Positions 1-9,265 of a stretch of 64,000 bases of DNA are shown piece by piece. The DNA lies in assembly GCA_037178625.1 (NCBI GenBank), contig JAWZXG010000045.1, positions 25,344 to 89,343 of the forward strand. Direction: 5' to 3'. The number at the start of each line of letters is the position of its first letter. Position 1 is the stretch's first letter. A program made the translations under genes and the position numbers. The stretch is from Skeletonema tropicum (taxonomy: Eukaryota; Bacillariophyta; Thalassiosirophyceae; Thalassiosirales; Thalassiosiraceae). The notes under the pieces are model-generated. The model had not been told where the DNA came from. It saw only the letters and a list, made by a program, of their open reading frames with translations, and did not search any database.

Positions 1-975
1 TTCGACACTGATGGGATCATTGATGACATCATTCCCCACGGATGCACCATCATTTGATTTGTGGCGATTTTTTGCCAAAGGCGGTACTAGTGGCTCTCCA
101 TTATTACTAACAACAACTTGTTGTCCACTTGACGAGGACGACAATGCCTCACGATAAAGTTGATGTATATCATTCGACAACTCCAAAAATTCCAGGACAT
201 GATCGGCAGTAATTCTCATATCATCTTCAAATGCCACAAAGAAATCATAAAATTGCAACTTATCCCGAAGCACATATCGATGTTGTCGACTTAATGCATG
301 ATCACCATGACTAATTGCCTGATCTGGCTTCGGACGATTCTTGTTATAAGTATTTTTGTAATAGAGAGGTATAGCATCCTCCCACACTTCCAGTCCGACA
401 CCGCGGGGTAGAGCGTCAATAATGATTTGTCGTCGATGTGGTGCTAGGACCTTGTACCCGAGGATTAGATAGACATCCACTTGCCAGCCGCGAGATGTCA
501 TGGATGTGACCGAGTCAATGAGTGGTGGTAGCATGACGTGTTGTAGTCGATCAAAGCCGTGGGTGGTCCCTCTTGTTCCCTTGTCGTATTCTACGAGAGA
601 TGTTGTAATTAGGAGTACTCGGAGTGGTGGCTGTGGCTGTGGCTGTGGCTTGTCACGCTGCTGTGATGTCGTCGATGATGAGGAAGATTTCTTTGCTCGG
701 GCTCGCGATAGTATGCTCGGAATATCCCACGTCCAGTGATTTCGATCATTTCGATCGTATATATCCGTGCTCGTCAATAAGGACATATCATGTGACGATT
801 CTTCTGAAAGGAGGCGTCGGCGTCGGCGCTGCAGCTGTTGTTGTTGTTGTTGCTCTGGAGTGCGAGTGATACTGATGCGCTTAGTTTGAAGTATTGTGTA
901 GCAACATAGCACAACAGCAGCAGCAGCGACGGATGCGAAGAAGATTATTGATGTGTCAAGTCTCGTCATTTTCAT
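1..975 (-). CDS. Glycosyltransferase-like type II membrane protein, unit 1 (C-terminus outside window)
   Basis: Open for 325 codons from the ATG at 975 to the window edge, in frame with the complete copies. The last 28 codons and the stop lie to the left of the window. No indel is seen relative to the intact 353-residue version. Confidence 0.6.
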   Translation of the reverse strand, partial: MKMTRLDTSIIFFASVAAAAVVLCCYTILQTKRISITRTPEQQQQQQLQRRRRRLLSEESSHDMSLLTSTDIYDRNDRNHWTWDIPSILSRARAKKSSSSSTTSQQRDKPQPQPQPPLRVLLITTSLVEYDKGTRGTTHGFDRLQHVMLPPLIDSVTSMTSRGWQVDVYLILGYKVLAPHRRQIIIDALPRGVGLEVWEDAIPLYYKNTYNKNRPKPDQAISHGDHALSRQHRYVLRDKLQFYDFFVAFEDDMRITADHVLEFLELSNDIHQLYREALSSSSSGQQVVVSNNGEPLVPPLAKNRHKSNDGASVGNDVINDPISVE

Positions 976-1247
976 TCTTTGATAGAAGTACCACCGTGCT
1001 ACATGGGCACGCTTCAACAATAGTCAATAGTATCGCAGCCTCTTGATGAGAGCGATGATTATGAGCTTAAGTAATGAATCTGCACCCACGTAAGTATGTA
1101 CCATCACAAAGACATGCTTCATTCACTCAACCAACAAATCCAACTCAAACCTGCCTTCATTGACGAACGGTACCCAAATACGCAATGAATGTTGCTTACT
1201 TCAAGAGAGTGAAAGAGAATCATCATGTTGTTACACTGAATACTTAT
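976..1247. other. Spacer upstream of the main gene (5-prime leader region)
   Basis: Every unit has this stretch of about 270 bp between the stop of the second frame and the ATG of the main gene. I see no clear TATA box. Several out-of-frame ATGs lie in it on the minus strand, one followed directly by a stop (ATG TAG) 30 bases before the chosen start. A donor-like GTAAGC (minus, 1199 downwards) and a CAG acceptor-like site ending at 1080 would allow a leader intron of about 120 bases; this is speculative. Confidence 0.5.
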
Positions 1248-1252
1248 TTATT
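1247..1252 (-). terminator. Possible polyadenylation signal AATAAA
   Basis: AATAAA on the minus strand overlaps the TAA stop (1248-1250) of the second reading frame. It recurs at the same place in every unit. The hexamer is canonical for eukaryotes but short enough to occur by chance. Confidence 0.25.
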
Positions 1253-2048
1253 GCATCGAATAATACGTATGCAAGAGACACGAATACGAGTATTGTGTAT
1301 CGTAATGTTGAAGCTCCTTGTACATACGATCTTTCATCTTGTTTGTAATGATTTTATCAGCCTCCATCAACCTTTTCAGATCTGTATCAAAGAATAAAGC
1401 TTTTGCAATGCGCTTTAGTGTCACGTCCATTGGCCTATCCATTGCTGATTGCCTGATATATATATCTGGCCTTGGATGATCCCAGGCTATTTCTCGTAGA
1501 GTTGGCACGATGGATTTATTCCCCCACCGGAACGATGATGCAGCTTTTCCATTGATCGAATTGTGGCTCCACTCGCAGTCCCGTGGCCCAAACAAACTCC
1601 TCCGCACTACTCCAACCTCCAACCCTTCCAAATTCACGTTTCCCTTCATATCTTCTCTTCCAATGGTCGTATTAATGCGATGAGTGGTGATTTGGAAAGC
1701 TCTCGTCAAGCTCTATCGATTGGGCACACTACCAAGGCGAAATATCAATCCTTTGTCAATCGCCTCAACTCGAGAGGGGTCTAGAAAGTCATCCCCAGCG
1801 CCAAAGTCGGTCCAAAATTTTGAATTTTCAACAAAATGGACCATCTCCATCATCAAAACCATCAACATCACTATTATCACCACGAAACACATAAGACCGG
1901 CGCAAATGAAAATATTGCCAGGGCAAATTTCGTCAGCACGCTTGGCGCTAGATATTTTTAAATTGCCCTCGTTCGACGATCGGGCGGGCTCTATGATGGG
2001 TTGATTGGTCGAAGATCCAAGACGCTTCGCTGAAGAACGATTCCTAGA
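1248..2048 (-). pseudogene. Remnant of an unrecognised single-pass membrane protein gene, unit 1
   Basis: I do not recognise the family. The minus frame starting after a TGA at 2049-2051 is open for 111 codons. It holds a 44-residue tail without Met, a hydrophobic segment at residues 45-67 (the first ATG, at 1892, lies inside it) and an acidic stretch, and ends at TAG 1713-1715; ATG to TAG encodes 59 residues. Coding-like sequence then continues in the next frame (1716 down to 1576, with one internal TAA at 1672-1674) and returns to the first frame from 1574 to the TAA at 1248-1250. That last part carries basic and acidic helices and a WDHPRPD motif. Most units share these breaks, so I read it as a gene already broken when the array formed. 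An intron is an alternative for the TAG, but I found no convincing splice pair. At the frame-change site (1571-1580) this unit has the short allele. Confidence 0.45.
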
Positions 2049-2680
2049 TCAGTGTGTGATCATGATTGGTTGGTACGGTGTGCATCATGGAAACAAACAC
2101 AGTTCGGCCTCGCTACCGCTCACCCTCACACAACACACTTGGTGACAATCAGCGCCGTCAATGATTGGTTGGCACGATGGAGATCATGATCGGTTGGTAC
2201 GATGTAGTGTGATGATGGAATGGTTGGTACGATGTAGTGTGATGATGTTTGGTTGGCACGATGAGGTTTAAGATTGTTGTTTGTTGTGAGGTGTTGGTAC
2301 AATACCTGCGATGGGTGATAGGTTGGCACGTTGGGGATTAGGATCGTAGATTGGGAGTCGAGTGTGGTCAGTGATGGATTGGCACGTTGTGTGGAATGAT
2401 GAAGATGGAAGCGAGCCGACCGGAGGGAGGGGAGCTGACGGTGGATTGGGATTAATAGATGGACGGTTCATGTTCATGTGATGTTGGCCGAGCGGAGTCG
2501 AGGCCTGTTAAAGATGACGCCCCATTAAGTGGTCGTTCTTCAGCGAATCAGCGAAGCGTTCTTAGTCGGGGGCGAGGGCGACCCCTCCCTGAGCACCGTT
2601 TATTGATATTGTGGATCTTACAGCATTAAAGTATCTTATATCTTACAGCATTAAAGTGGTCGCTTTTTTTGGATCTTCGA
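2009..2680. mobile_element. Fold-back (MITE-like) segment, unit 1
   Basis: The left arm at 2009-2040 (TCGAAGATCCA, then GACGCTTCGCTGAAGAACGA) is matched in inverted orientation by 2533-2559 (CGTTCTTCAGCGAA with an 8-base insertion, then GCGAAGCG) and by TGGATCTTCGA at 2670-2680. The arm order is that expected of a nested terminal inverted repeat. No transposase frame lies inside and I could not define a target-site duplication. Two direct copies of an 18-base sequence beginning ATCTTACAGC lie at 2615-2632 and 2640-2657. The left arm overlaps the first 40 bases of the second gene's open frame. Confidence 0.4.
2070..2385. repeat. Degenerate minisatellite with core TTGGYACG, eight copies
   Basis: TTGGTAC or TTGGCAC occurs at 2070, 2169, 2194, 2224, 2253, 2294, 2323 and 2379. 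The best pair is a 26-base exact duplication (GGTTGGTACGATGTAGTGTG and six more bases) starting at 2192 and 2222. A 10-base palindrome, GATCATGATC, lies at 2182-2191. The T and C variants of the core are mixed. The 67-69 codon minus frames across it, rich in Ile-Val-Pro-Thr and His-Arg-Ala-Asn-Gln, are translations of the repeat and not genes. The same block is present in all units. Confidence 0.75.
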
Positions 2681-3203
2681 CGTGCAAACTTTCTGGATGA
2701 GGCTGATCGATGCTTCTGTCTTTCGCGAGGCCCTTGGTCGAGCTGTGTTTATACATTTTGATAGTAATAATAGTACCAATCGATAGAGCTGGATGAGACG
2801 ATTGTAACAGTGGTTAATTTGTCGAATTTGATGATTTGGACCCTAATGGTGACATCCTGGGTTCACAGCCGAACTTGGCCCCGATAGATCACTTTCTTGC
2901 CCCGTTTTTGACCGAGACGATCTGTAAAAAGTCGTCCAATTAGGCTGATTATACGCCTCATCGATAGAGCTGCTCAACAGCTTTCCAAAACGACACTTAT
3001 AGCCCTCATTGGACTACTAGAACGGAAGATACCATACACAAGATACGGCCGTTGCATCATTGGGTACCTTGCTATTATTTGATACTTGAGCTTGAGTGGT
3101 TAAACGGAAGAAGTGAGAAGGTGGTGCCGGAAGCAAATCTGATGGCCATCTATCTCATCGGAAAAAGTCCGCCCGCCAAGTGCAAAGTGCAACAATCAAA
3201 AAA
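2681..3203. other. Spacer downstream of the main gene, no gene identified
   Basis: About 520 bp between the fold-back segment and the stop of the main gene, alike in every unit. Short minus frames (for example about 2856-3006, Ser-rich, ending Asn-Pro-Gly-Cys-His-His) are open but lack a common start and shift frame between units. They could be decayed 3-prime parts of the main gene. I see no RNA gene. TCGATAGAGCTG recurs at 2779-2790 and 2960-2971. Confidence 0.45.
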
Positions 3204-4268
3204 TCAAGCAAAGAGCAAAGAGCCATCACCGAGTAGCATGTAGGATGTGCCGACAATTCGTCGTTGGTCGTTGGCTAAGCGTTGGATATGTTCGACACTG
3301 ATGGGATCATTGATGACATCATTCCCCACGGATGCACCATCATTTGATTTGTGGCGATTTTTTGCCAAAGGCGGTACTAGTGGCTCTCCATTATTACTAA
3401 CAACAACTTGTTGTCCACTTGACGAGGACGACAATGCCTCACGATAAAGTTGATGTATATCATTCGACAACTCCAAAAATTCCAGGACATGATCGGCAGT
3501 AATTCTCATATCATCTTCAAATGCCACAAAGAAATCATAAAATTGCAACTTATCCCGAAGCACATATCGATGTTGTCGACTTAATGCATGATCACCATGA
3601 CTAATTGCCTGATCTGGCTTCGGACGATTCTTGTTATAAGTATTTTTGTAATAGAGAGGTATAGCATCCTCCCACACTTCCAGTCCGACACCGCGGGGTA
3701 GAGCGTCAATAATGATTTGTCGTCGATGTGGTGCTAGGACCTTGTACCCGAGGATTAGATAGACATCCACTTGCCAGCCGCGAGATGTCATGGATGTGAC
3801 CGAGTCAATGAGTGGTGGTAGCATGACGTGTTGTAGTCGATCAAAGCCGTGGGTGGTCCCTCTTGTTCCCTTGTCGTATTCTACGAGAGATGTTGTAATT
3901 AGGAGTACTCGGAGTGGTGGCTGTGGCTGTGGCTGTGGCTGCTTGTCACGCTGCTGTGATGTCGTCGATGATGAGGAAGATTTCTTTGCTCGGGCTCGCG
4001 ATAGTATGCTCGGAATATCCCACGTCCAGTGATTTCGATCATTTCGATCGTATATATCCGTGCTCGTCAATAAGGACATATCATGTGACGATTCTTCTGA
4101 AAGGAGGCGTCGGCGTCGGCGCTGCAGCTGTTGTTGTTGTTGTTGCTCTGGAGTGCGAGTGATACTGATGCGCTTAGTTTGAAGTATTGTGTAGCAACAT
4201 AGCACAACAGCAGCAGCAGCGACGGATGCGAAGAAGATTATTGATGTGTCAAGTCTCGTCATTTTCAT
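3204..4268 (-). CDS. Predicted type II membrane glycosyltransferase-like protein, first complete copy
   Basis: 354 residues (consensus 353). Consensus numbering: signal anchor at 8-30 behind a short basic N-terminus; Gln run 42-47; Arg cluster 50-54; Ser run 97-101; Pro-Gln repeat 110-116; then a globular part with a beta strand RVLLITTSL (119-127), LSRQHRYVLRDKL (228-240) and the acidic motif YDFFVAFEDDMRIT (243-256), whose E250-D251-D252 resemble the metal-binding acidic triad of many glycosyltransferases. This layout suggests a Golgi enzyme with a luminal catalytic domain; no substrate can be named. The start is the ATG at 4268 with A at -3. The frame is open 15 codons further up but holds no ATG there. 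Odd points: one extra Gln in the Pro-Gln tract, and the end after about residue 330 looks like run-off into non-homologous sequence, so this may be only the N-terminal half of a longer enzyme. Confidence 0.55.
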   Translation of the reverse strand: MKMTRLDTSIIFFASVAAAAVVLCCYTILQTKRISITRTPEQQQQQQLQRRRRRLLSEESSHDMSLLTSTDIYDRNDRNHWTWDIPSILSRARAKKSSSSSTTSQQRDKQPQPQPQPPLRVLLITTSLVEYDKGTRGTTHGFDRLQHVMLPPLIDSVTSMTSRGWQVDVYLILGYKVLAPHRRQIIIDALPRGVGLEVWEDAIPLYYKNTYNKNRPKPDQAISHGDHALSRQHRYVLRDKLQFYDFFVAFEDDMRITADHVLEFLELSNDIHQLYREALSSSSSGQQVVVSNNGEPLVPPLAKNRHKSNDGASVGNDVINDPISVEHIQRLANDQRRIVGTSYMLLGDGSLLFA

Positions 4269-4540
4269 TCTTTGATAGAAGTACCACCGTGCTACATGGG
4301 CACGCTTCAACAATAGTCAATAGTATCGCAGCCTCTTGATGAGAGCGATGATTATGAGCTTAAGTAATGAATCTGCACCCACGTAAGTATGTACCATCAC
4401 AAAGACATGCTTCATTCACTCAACCAACAAATCCAACTCAAACCTGCCTTCATTGACGAACGGTACCCAAATACGCAATGAATGTTGCTTACTTCAAGAG
4501 AGTGAAAGAGAATCATCATGTTGTTACACTGAATACTTAT

Positions 4541-5345
4541 TTATTGCATCGAATAATACGTATGCAAGAGACACGAATACGAGTATTGTGTATCGTAATG
4601 TTGAAGCTCCTTGTACATACGATCTTTCATCTTGTTTGTAATGATTTTATCAGCCTCCATCAACCTTTTCAGATCTGTATCAAAGAATAAAGCTTTTGCA
4701 ATGCGCTTTAGTGTCACGTCCATTGGCCTATCCATTGCTGATTGCCTGATATATATATCTGGCCTTGGATGATCCCAGGCTATTTCTCGTAGAGTTGGCA
4801 CGATGGATTTATTCCCCCACCGGAACGATGATGCAGCTTTTCCATTGATCGAATTGTGGCTCCACTCGCATGCAGTCCCGTGGCCCAAACAAACTCCTCC
4901 GCACTACTCCAACCTCCAACCCTTCCAAATTCACGTTTCCCTTCATATCTTCTCTTCCAATGGTCGTATTAATGCGATGAGTGGTGATTTGGAAAGCTCT
5001 CGTCAAGCTCTATCGATTGGGCACACTACCAAGGCGAAATATCAATCCTTTGTCAATCGCCTCAACTCGAGAGGGGTCTAGAAAGTCATCCCCAGCGCCA
5101 AAGTCGGTCCAAAATTTTGAATTTTCAACAAAATGGACCATCTCCATCATCAAAACCATCAACATCACTATTATCACCACGAAACACATAAGACCGGCGC
5201 AAATGAAAATATTGCCAGGGCAAATTTCGTCAGCACGCTTGGCGCTAGATATTTTTAAATTGCCCTCGTTCGACGATCGGGCGGGCTCTATGATGGGTTG
5301 ATTGGTCGAAGATCCAAGACGCTTCGCTGAAGAACGATTCCTAGA
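4541..5345 (-). pseudogene. Second membrane-protein remnant, unit 2
   Basis: Long TGCA allele at the frame-change site. The downstream part is therefore open only from about 4888 to 4541 (115 codons), and the upstream frame instead ends at 4809. Confidence 0.4.
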
Positions 5346-5976
5346 TCAGTGTGTGATCATGATTGGTTGGTACGGTGTGCATCATGGAAACAAACACAGT
5401 TCGGCCTCGCTACCGCTCACCCTCACACAACACACTTGGTGACAATCAGCGCCGTCAATGATTGGTTGGCACGATGGAGATCATGATCGGTTGGTACGAT
5501 GTAGTGTGATGATGGAATGGTTGGTACGATGTAGTGTGATGATGTTTGGTTGGCACGATGAGGTTTAAGATTGTTGTTTGTTGTGAGGTGTTGGTACAAT
5601 ACCTGCGATGGGTGATAGGTTGGCACGTTGGGGATTAGGATCGTAGATTGGGAGTCGAGTGTGGTCAGTGATGGATTGGCACGTTGTGTGGAATGATGAA
5701 GATGGAAGCGAGCCGACCGGAGGGAGGGGAGCTGACGGTGGATTGGGATTAATAGATGGACGGTTCATGTTCATGTGATGTTGGCCGAGCGGAGTCGAGG
5801 CCTGTTAAAGATGACGCCCCATTAAGTGGTCGTTCTTCAGCGAATCAGCGAAGCGTTCTTAGTCGGGGGCGAGGGCGACCCTCCCTGAGCACCGTTTATT
5901 GATATTGTGGATCTTACAGCATTAAAGTATCTTATATCTTACAGCATTAAAGTGGTCGCTTTTTTTGGATCTTCGA
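5306..5976. mobile_element. Fold-back segment, unit 2
   Basis: 671 bp; one C fewer in the C-run near 5880, otherwise as in unit 1. Confidence 0.4.
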
Positions 5977-6498
5977 CGTGCAAACTTTCTGGATGAGGCT
6001 GATCGATGCTTCTGTCTTTCGCGAGGCCCTTGGTCGAGCTGTGTTTATACATTTTGATAGTAATAATAGTACCAATCGATAGAGCTGGATGAGACGATTG
6101 TAACAGTGGTTAATTTGTCGAATTTGATGATTTGGACCCTAATGGTGACATCCTGGGTTCACAGCCGAACTTGGCCCGATAGATCACTTTCTTGCCCCGT
6201 TTTTGACCGAGACGATCTGTAAAAAGTCGTCCAATTAGGCTGATTATACGCCTCATCGATAGAGCTGCTCAACAGCTTTCCAAAACGACACTTATAGCCC
6301 TCATTGGACTACTAGAACGGAAGATACCATACACAAGATACGGCCGTTGCATCATTGGGTACCTTGCTATTATTTGATACTTGAGCTTGAGTGGTTAAAC
6401 GGAAGAAGTGAGAAGGTGGTGCCGGAAGCAAATCTGATGGCCATCTATCTCATCGGAAAAAGTCCGCCCGCCAAGTGCAAAGTGCAACAATCAAAAAA

Positions 6499-7563
6499 TC
6501 AAGCAAAGAGCAAAGAGCCATCACCGAGTAGCATGTAGGATGTGCCGACAATTCGTCGTTGGTCGTTGGCTAAGCGTTGGATATGTTCGACACTGATGGG
6601 ATCATTGATGACATCATTCCCCACGGATGCACCATCATTGATTTGTGGCGATTTTTTTGCCAAAGGCGGTACTAGTGGCTCTCCATTATTACTAACAACA
6701 ACTTGTTGTCCACTTGACGAGGACGACAATGCCTCACGATAAAGTTGATGTATATCATTCGACAACTCCAAAAATTCCAGGACATGATCGGCAGTAATTC
6801 TCATATCATCTTCAAATGCCACAAAGAAATCATAAAATTGCAACTTATCCCGAAGCACATATCGATGTTGTCGACTTAATGCATGATCACCATGACTAAT
6901 TGCCTGATCTGGCTTCGGACGATTCTTGTTATAAGTATTTTTGTAATAGAGAGGTATAGCATCCTCCCACACTTCCAGTCCGACACCGCGGGGTAGAGCG
7001 TCAATAATGATTTGTCGTCGATGTGGTGCTAGGACCTTGTACCCGAGGATTAGATAGACATCCACTTGCCAGCCGCGAGATGTCATGGATGTGACCGAGT
7101 CAATGAGTGGTGGTAGCATGACGTGTTGTAGTCGATCAAAGCCGTGGGTGGTCCCTCTTGTTCCCTTGTCGTATTCTACGAGAGATGTTGTAATTAGGAG
7201 TACTCGGAGTGGTGGCTGTGGCTGTGGCTGTGGCTTGTCACGCTGCTGTGATGTCGTCGATGATGAGGAAGATTTCTTTGCTCGGGCTCGCGATAGTATG
7301 CTCGGAATATCCCACGTCCAGTGATTTCGATCATTTCGATCGTATATATCCGTGCTCGTCAATAAGGACATATCATGTGACGATTCTTCTGAAAGGAGGC
7401 GTCGGCGTCGGCGCTGCAGCTGTTGTTGTTGTTGTTGCTCTGGAGTGCGAGTGATACTGATGCGCTTAGTTTGAAGTTCTATTGTGTAGCAACATAGCAC
7501 AACAGCAGCAGCAGCGACGGATGCGAAGAAGATTATTGATGTGTCAAGTCTCGTCATTTTCAT
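6499..7563 (-). CDS. Glycosyltransferase-like membrane protein, unit 3 (354 residues, open)
   Basis: A three-base insertion near 7477 adds a Glu just after the signal anchor, a variant shared with unit 10. Between about 6640 and 6659 one T is lost and one T gained (seven T in the run), so residues 303-308 read KSPQIN instead of NRHKSN before the frame recovers. A compensating pair within about 15 bases is unusual and would look like two polishing errors or a true double event. Confidence 0.5.
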   Translation of the reverse strand: MKMTRLDTSIIFFASVAAAAVVLCCYTIELQTKRISITRTPEQQQQQQLQRRRRRLLSEESSHDMSLLTSTDIYDRNDRNHWTWDIPSILSRARAKKSSSSSTTSQQRDKPQPQPQPPLRVLLITTSLVEYDKGTRGTTHGFDRLQHVMLPPLIDSVTSMTSRGWQVDVYLILGYKVLAPHRRQIIIDALPRGVGLEVWEDAIPLYYKNTYNKNRPKPDQAISHGDHALSRQHRYVLRDKLQFYDFFVAFEDDMRITADHVLEFLELSNDIHQLYREALSSSSSGQQVVVSNNGEPLVPPLAKKSPQINDGASVGNDVINDPISVEHIQRLANDQRRIVGTSYMLLGDGSLLFA

Positions 7564-7835
7564 TCTTTGATAGAAGTACCACCGTGCTACATGGGCACGC
7601 TTCAACAATAGTCAATAGTATCGCAGCCTCTTGATGAGAGCGATGATTATGAGCTTAAGTAATGAATCTGCACCCACGTAAGTATGTACCATCACAAAGA
7701 CATGCTTCATTCACTCAACCAACAAATCCAACTCAAACCTGCCTTCATTGACGAACGGTACCCAAATACGCAATGAATGTTGCTTACTTCAAGAGAGTGA
7801 AAGAGAATCATCATGTTGTTACACTGAATACTTAT

Positions 7836-8636
7836 TTATTGCATCGAATAATACGTATGCAAGAGACACGAATACGAGTATTGTGTATCGTAATGTTGAA
7901 GCTCCTTGTACATACGATCTTTCATCTTGTTTGTAATGATTTTATCAGCCTCCATCAACCTTTTCAGATCTGTATCAAAGAATAAAGCTTTTGCAATGCG
8001 CTTTAGTGTCACGTCCATTGGCCTATCCATTGCTGATTGCCTGATATATATATCTGGCCTTGGATGATCCCAGGCTATTTCTCGTAGAGTTGGCACGATG
8101 GATTTATTCCCCCACCGGAACGATGATGCAGCTTTTCCATTGATCGAATTGTGGCTCCACTCGCAGTCCCGTGGCCCAAACAAACTCCTCCGCACTACTC
8201 CAACCTCCAACCCTTCCAAATTCACGTTTCCCTTCATATCTTCTCTTCCAATGGTCGTATTAATGCGATGAGTGGTGATTTGGAAAGCTCTCGTCAAGCT
8301 CTATCGATTGGGCACACTACCAAGGCGAAATATCAATCCTTTGTCAATCGCCTCAACTCGAGAGGGGTCTAGAAAGTCATCCCCAGCGCCAAAGTCGGTC
8401 CAAAATTTTGAATTTTCAACAAAATGGACCATCTCCATCATCAAAACCATCAACATCACTATTATCACCACGAAACACATAAGACCGGCGCAAATGAAAA
8501 TATTGCCAGGGCAAATTTCGTCAGCACGCTTGGCGCTAGATATTTTTAAATTGCCCTCGTTCGACGATCGGGCGGGCTCTATGATGGGTTGATTGGTCGA
8601 AGATCCAAGACGCTTCGCTGAAGAACGATTCCTAGA
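7836..8636 (-). pseudogene. Second membrane-protein remnant, unit 3
   Basis: Same length (801 bp) and same short allele as unit 1; no further change seen. Confidence 0.42.
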
Positions 8637-9265
8637 TCAGTGTGTGATCATGATTGGTTGGTACGGTGTGCATCATGGAAACAAACACAGTTCGGCCTCG
8701 CTACCGCTCACCCTCACACAACACACTTGGTGACAATCAGCGCCGTCAATGATTGGTTGGCACGATGGAGATCATGATCGGTTGGTACGATGTAGTGTGA
8801 TGATGGAATGGTTGGTACGATGTAGTGTGATGATGTTTGGTTGGCACGATGAGGTTTAAGATTGTTGTTTTGTGAGGTGTTGGTACAATACCTGCGATGG
8901 GTGATAGGTTGGCACGTTGGGGATTAGGATCGTAGATTGGGAGTCGAGTGTGGTCAGTGATGGATTGGCACGTTGTGTGGAATGATGAAGATGGAAGCGA
9001 GCCGACGGAGGGAGGGGAGCTGACGGTGGATTGGGATTAATAGATGGACGGTTCATGTTCATGTGATGTTGGCCGAGCGGAGTCGAGGCCTGTTAAAGAT
9101 GACGCCCCATTAAGTGGTCGTTCTTCAGCGAATCAGCGAAGCGTTCTTAGTCGGGGGCGAGGGCGACCCCTCCCTGAGCACCGTTTATTGATATTGTGGA
9201 TCTTACAGCATTAAAGTATCTTATATCTTACAGCATTAAAGTGGTCGCTTTTTTTGGATCTTCGA
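8597..9265. mobile_element. Fold-back segment, unit 3
   Basis: 669 bp: two bases lost in the GTT-rich run near 8866-8872 and one C lost near 9005. Confidence 0.4.

Larger units (their letters stand above)
1..3203. repeat. Array unit 1 (left edge cut)
   Basis: Lacks only the first 87 bases of a unit (the 3-prime tail of the main gene). Used here as the reference for offsets inside the unit. Confidence 0.97.
3204..6498. repeat. Array unit 2
   Basis: 3,295 bp. Main gene intact. Carries the TGCA insertion at the four-allele site (about 4868-4872), one C fewer in the C-run near 5880 and one C fewer near 6174. Confidence 0.97.

Noticed and set aside
500..869. Plus-strand frames of 79-83 codons (one Gly-Cys rich, one Val-Ala rich), repeated in most units
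   Set aside because: They are antisense to the intact main gene; their odd composition is the complement of the Pro-Gln and Gln codons.
1084..1096. Near-perfect plus-strand splice donor (CAC, then GTAAGTATGT)
   Set aside because: No coding exon on the plus strand could use it; it is probably chance, though it recurs in each unit because the unit recurs.
1160..1397. Plus-strand frames of 62 and 70 codons, present and unchanged in most units
   Set aside because: They overlap each other and the better-supported minus frame; conservation between units only reflects identity of the repeat. The 62-codon one has no ATG start.
1684..2004. Plus-strand 106-codon frame
   Set aside because: Antisense to the membrane-segment frame on the minus strand, which has a more protein-like composition and a clear hydrophobic stretch.
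2126..2477. Minus-strand 67-69 codon frames with repeated Ile-Val-Pro-Thr and His-Arg-Ala-Asn-Gln
   Set aside because: Translation of the TTGGYACG minisatellite; the starts are not convincing and the frames break with any change in repeat number.
3052..3447. Plus-strand frames of 63 and 66 codons at the 3-prime end of the main gene
   Set aside because: One lies mostly in the spacer and has no ATG start; the other is antisense to the main gene.
4269..4313. Fifteen-codon N-terminal extension starting MLKRAH
   Set aside because: The first codon is TTG; in a nuclear eukaryotic gene the ATG 15 codons later is the likely start. An in-frame TGA lies just upstream.
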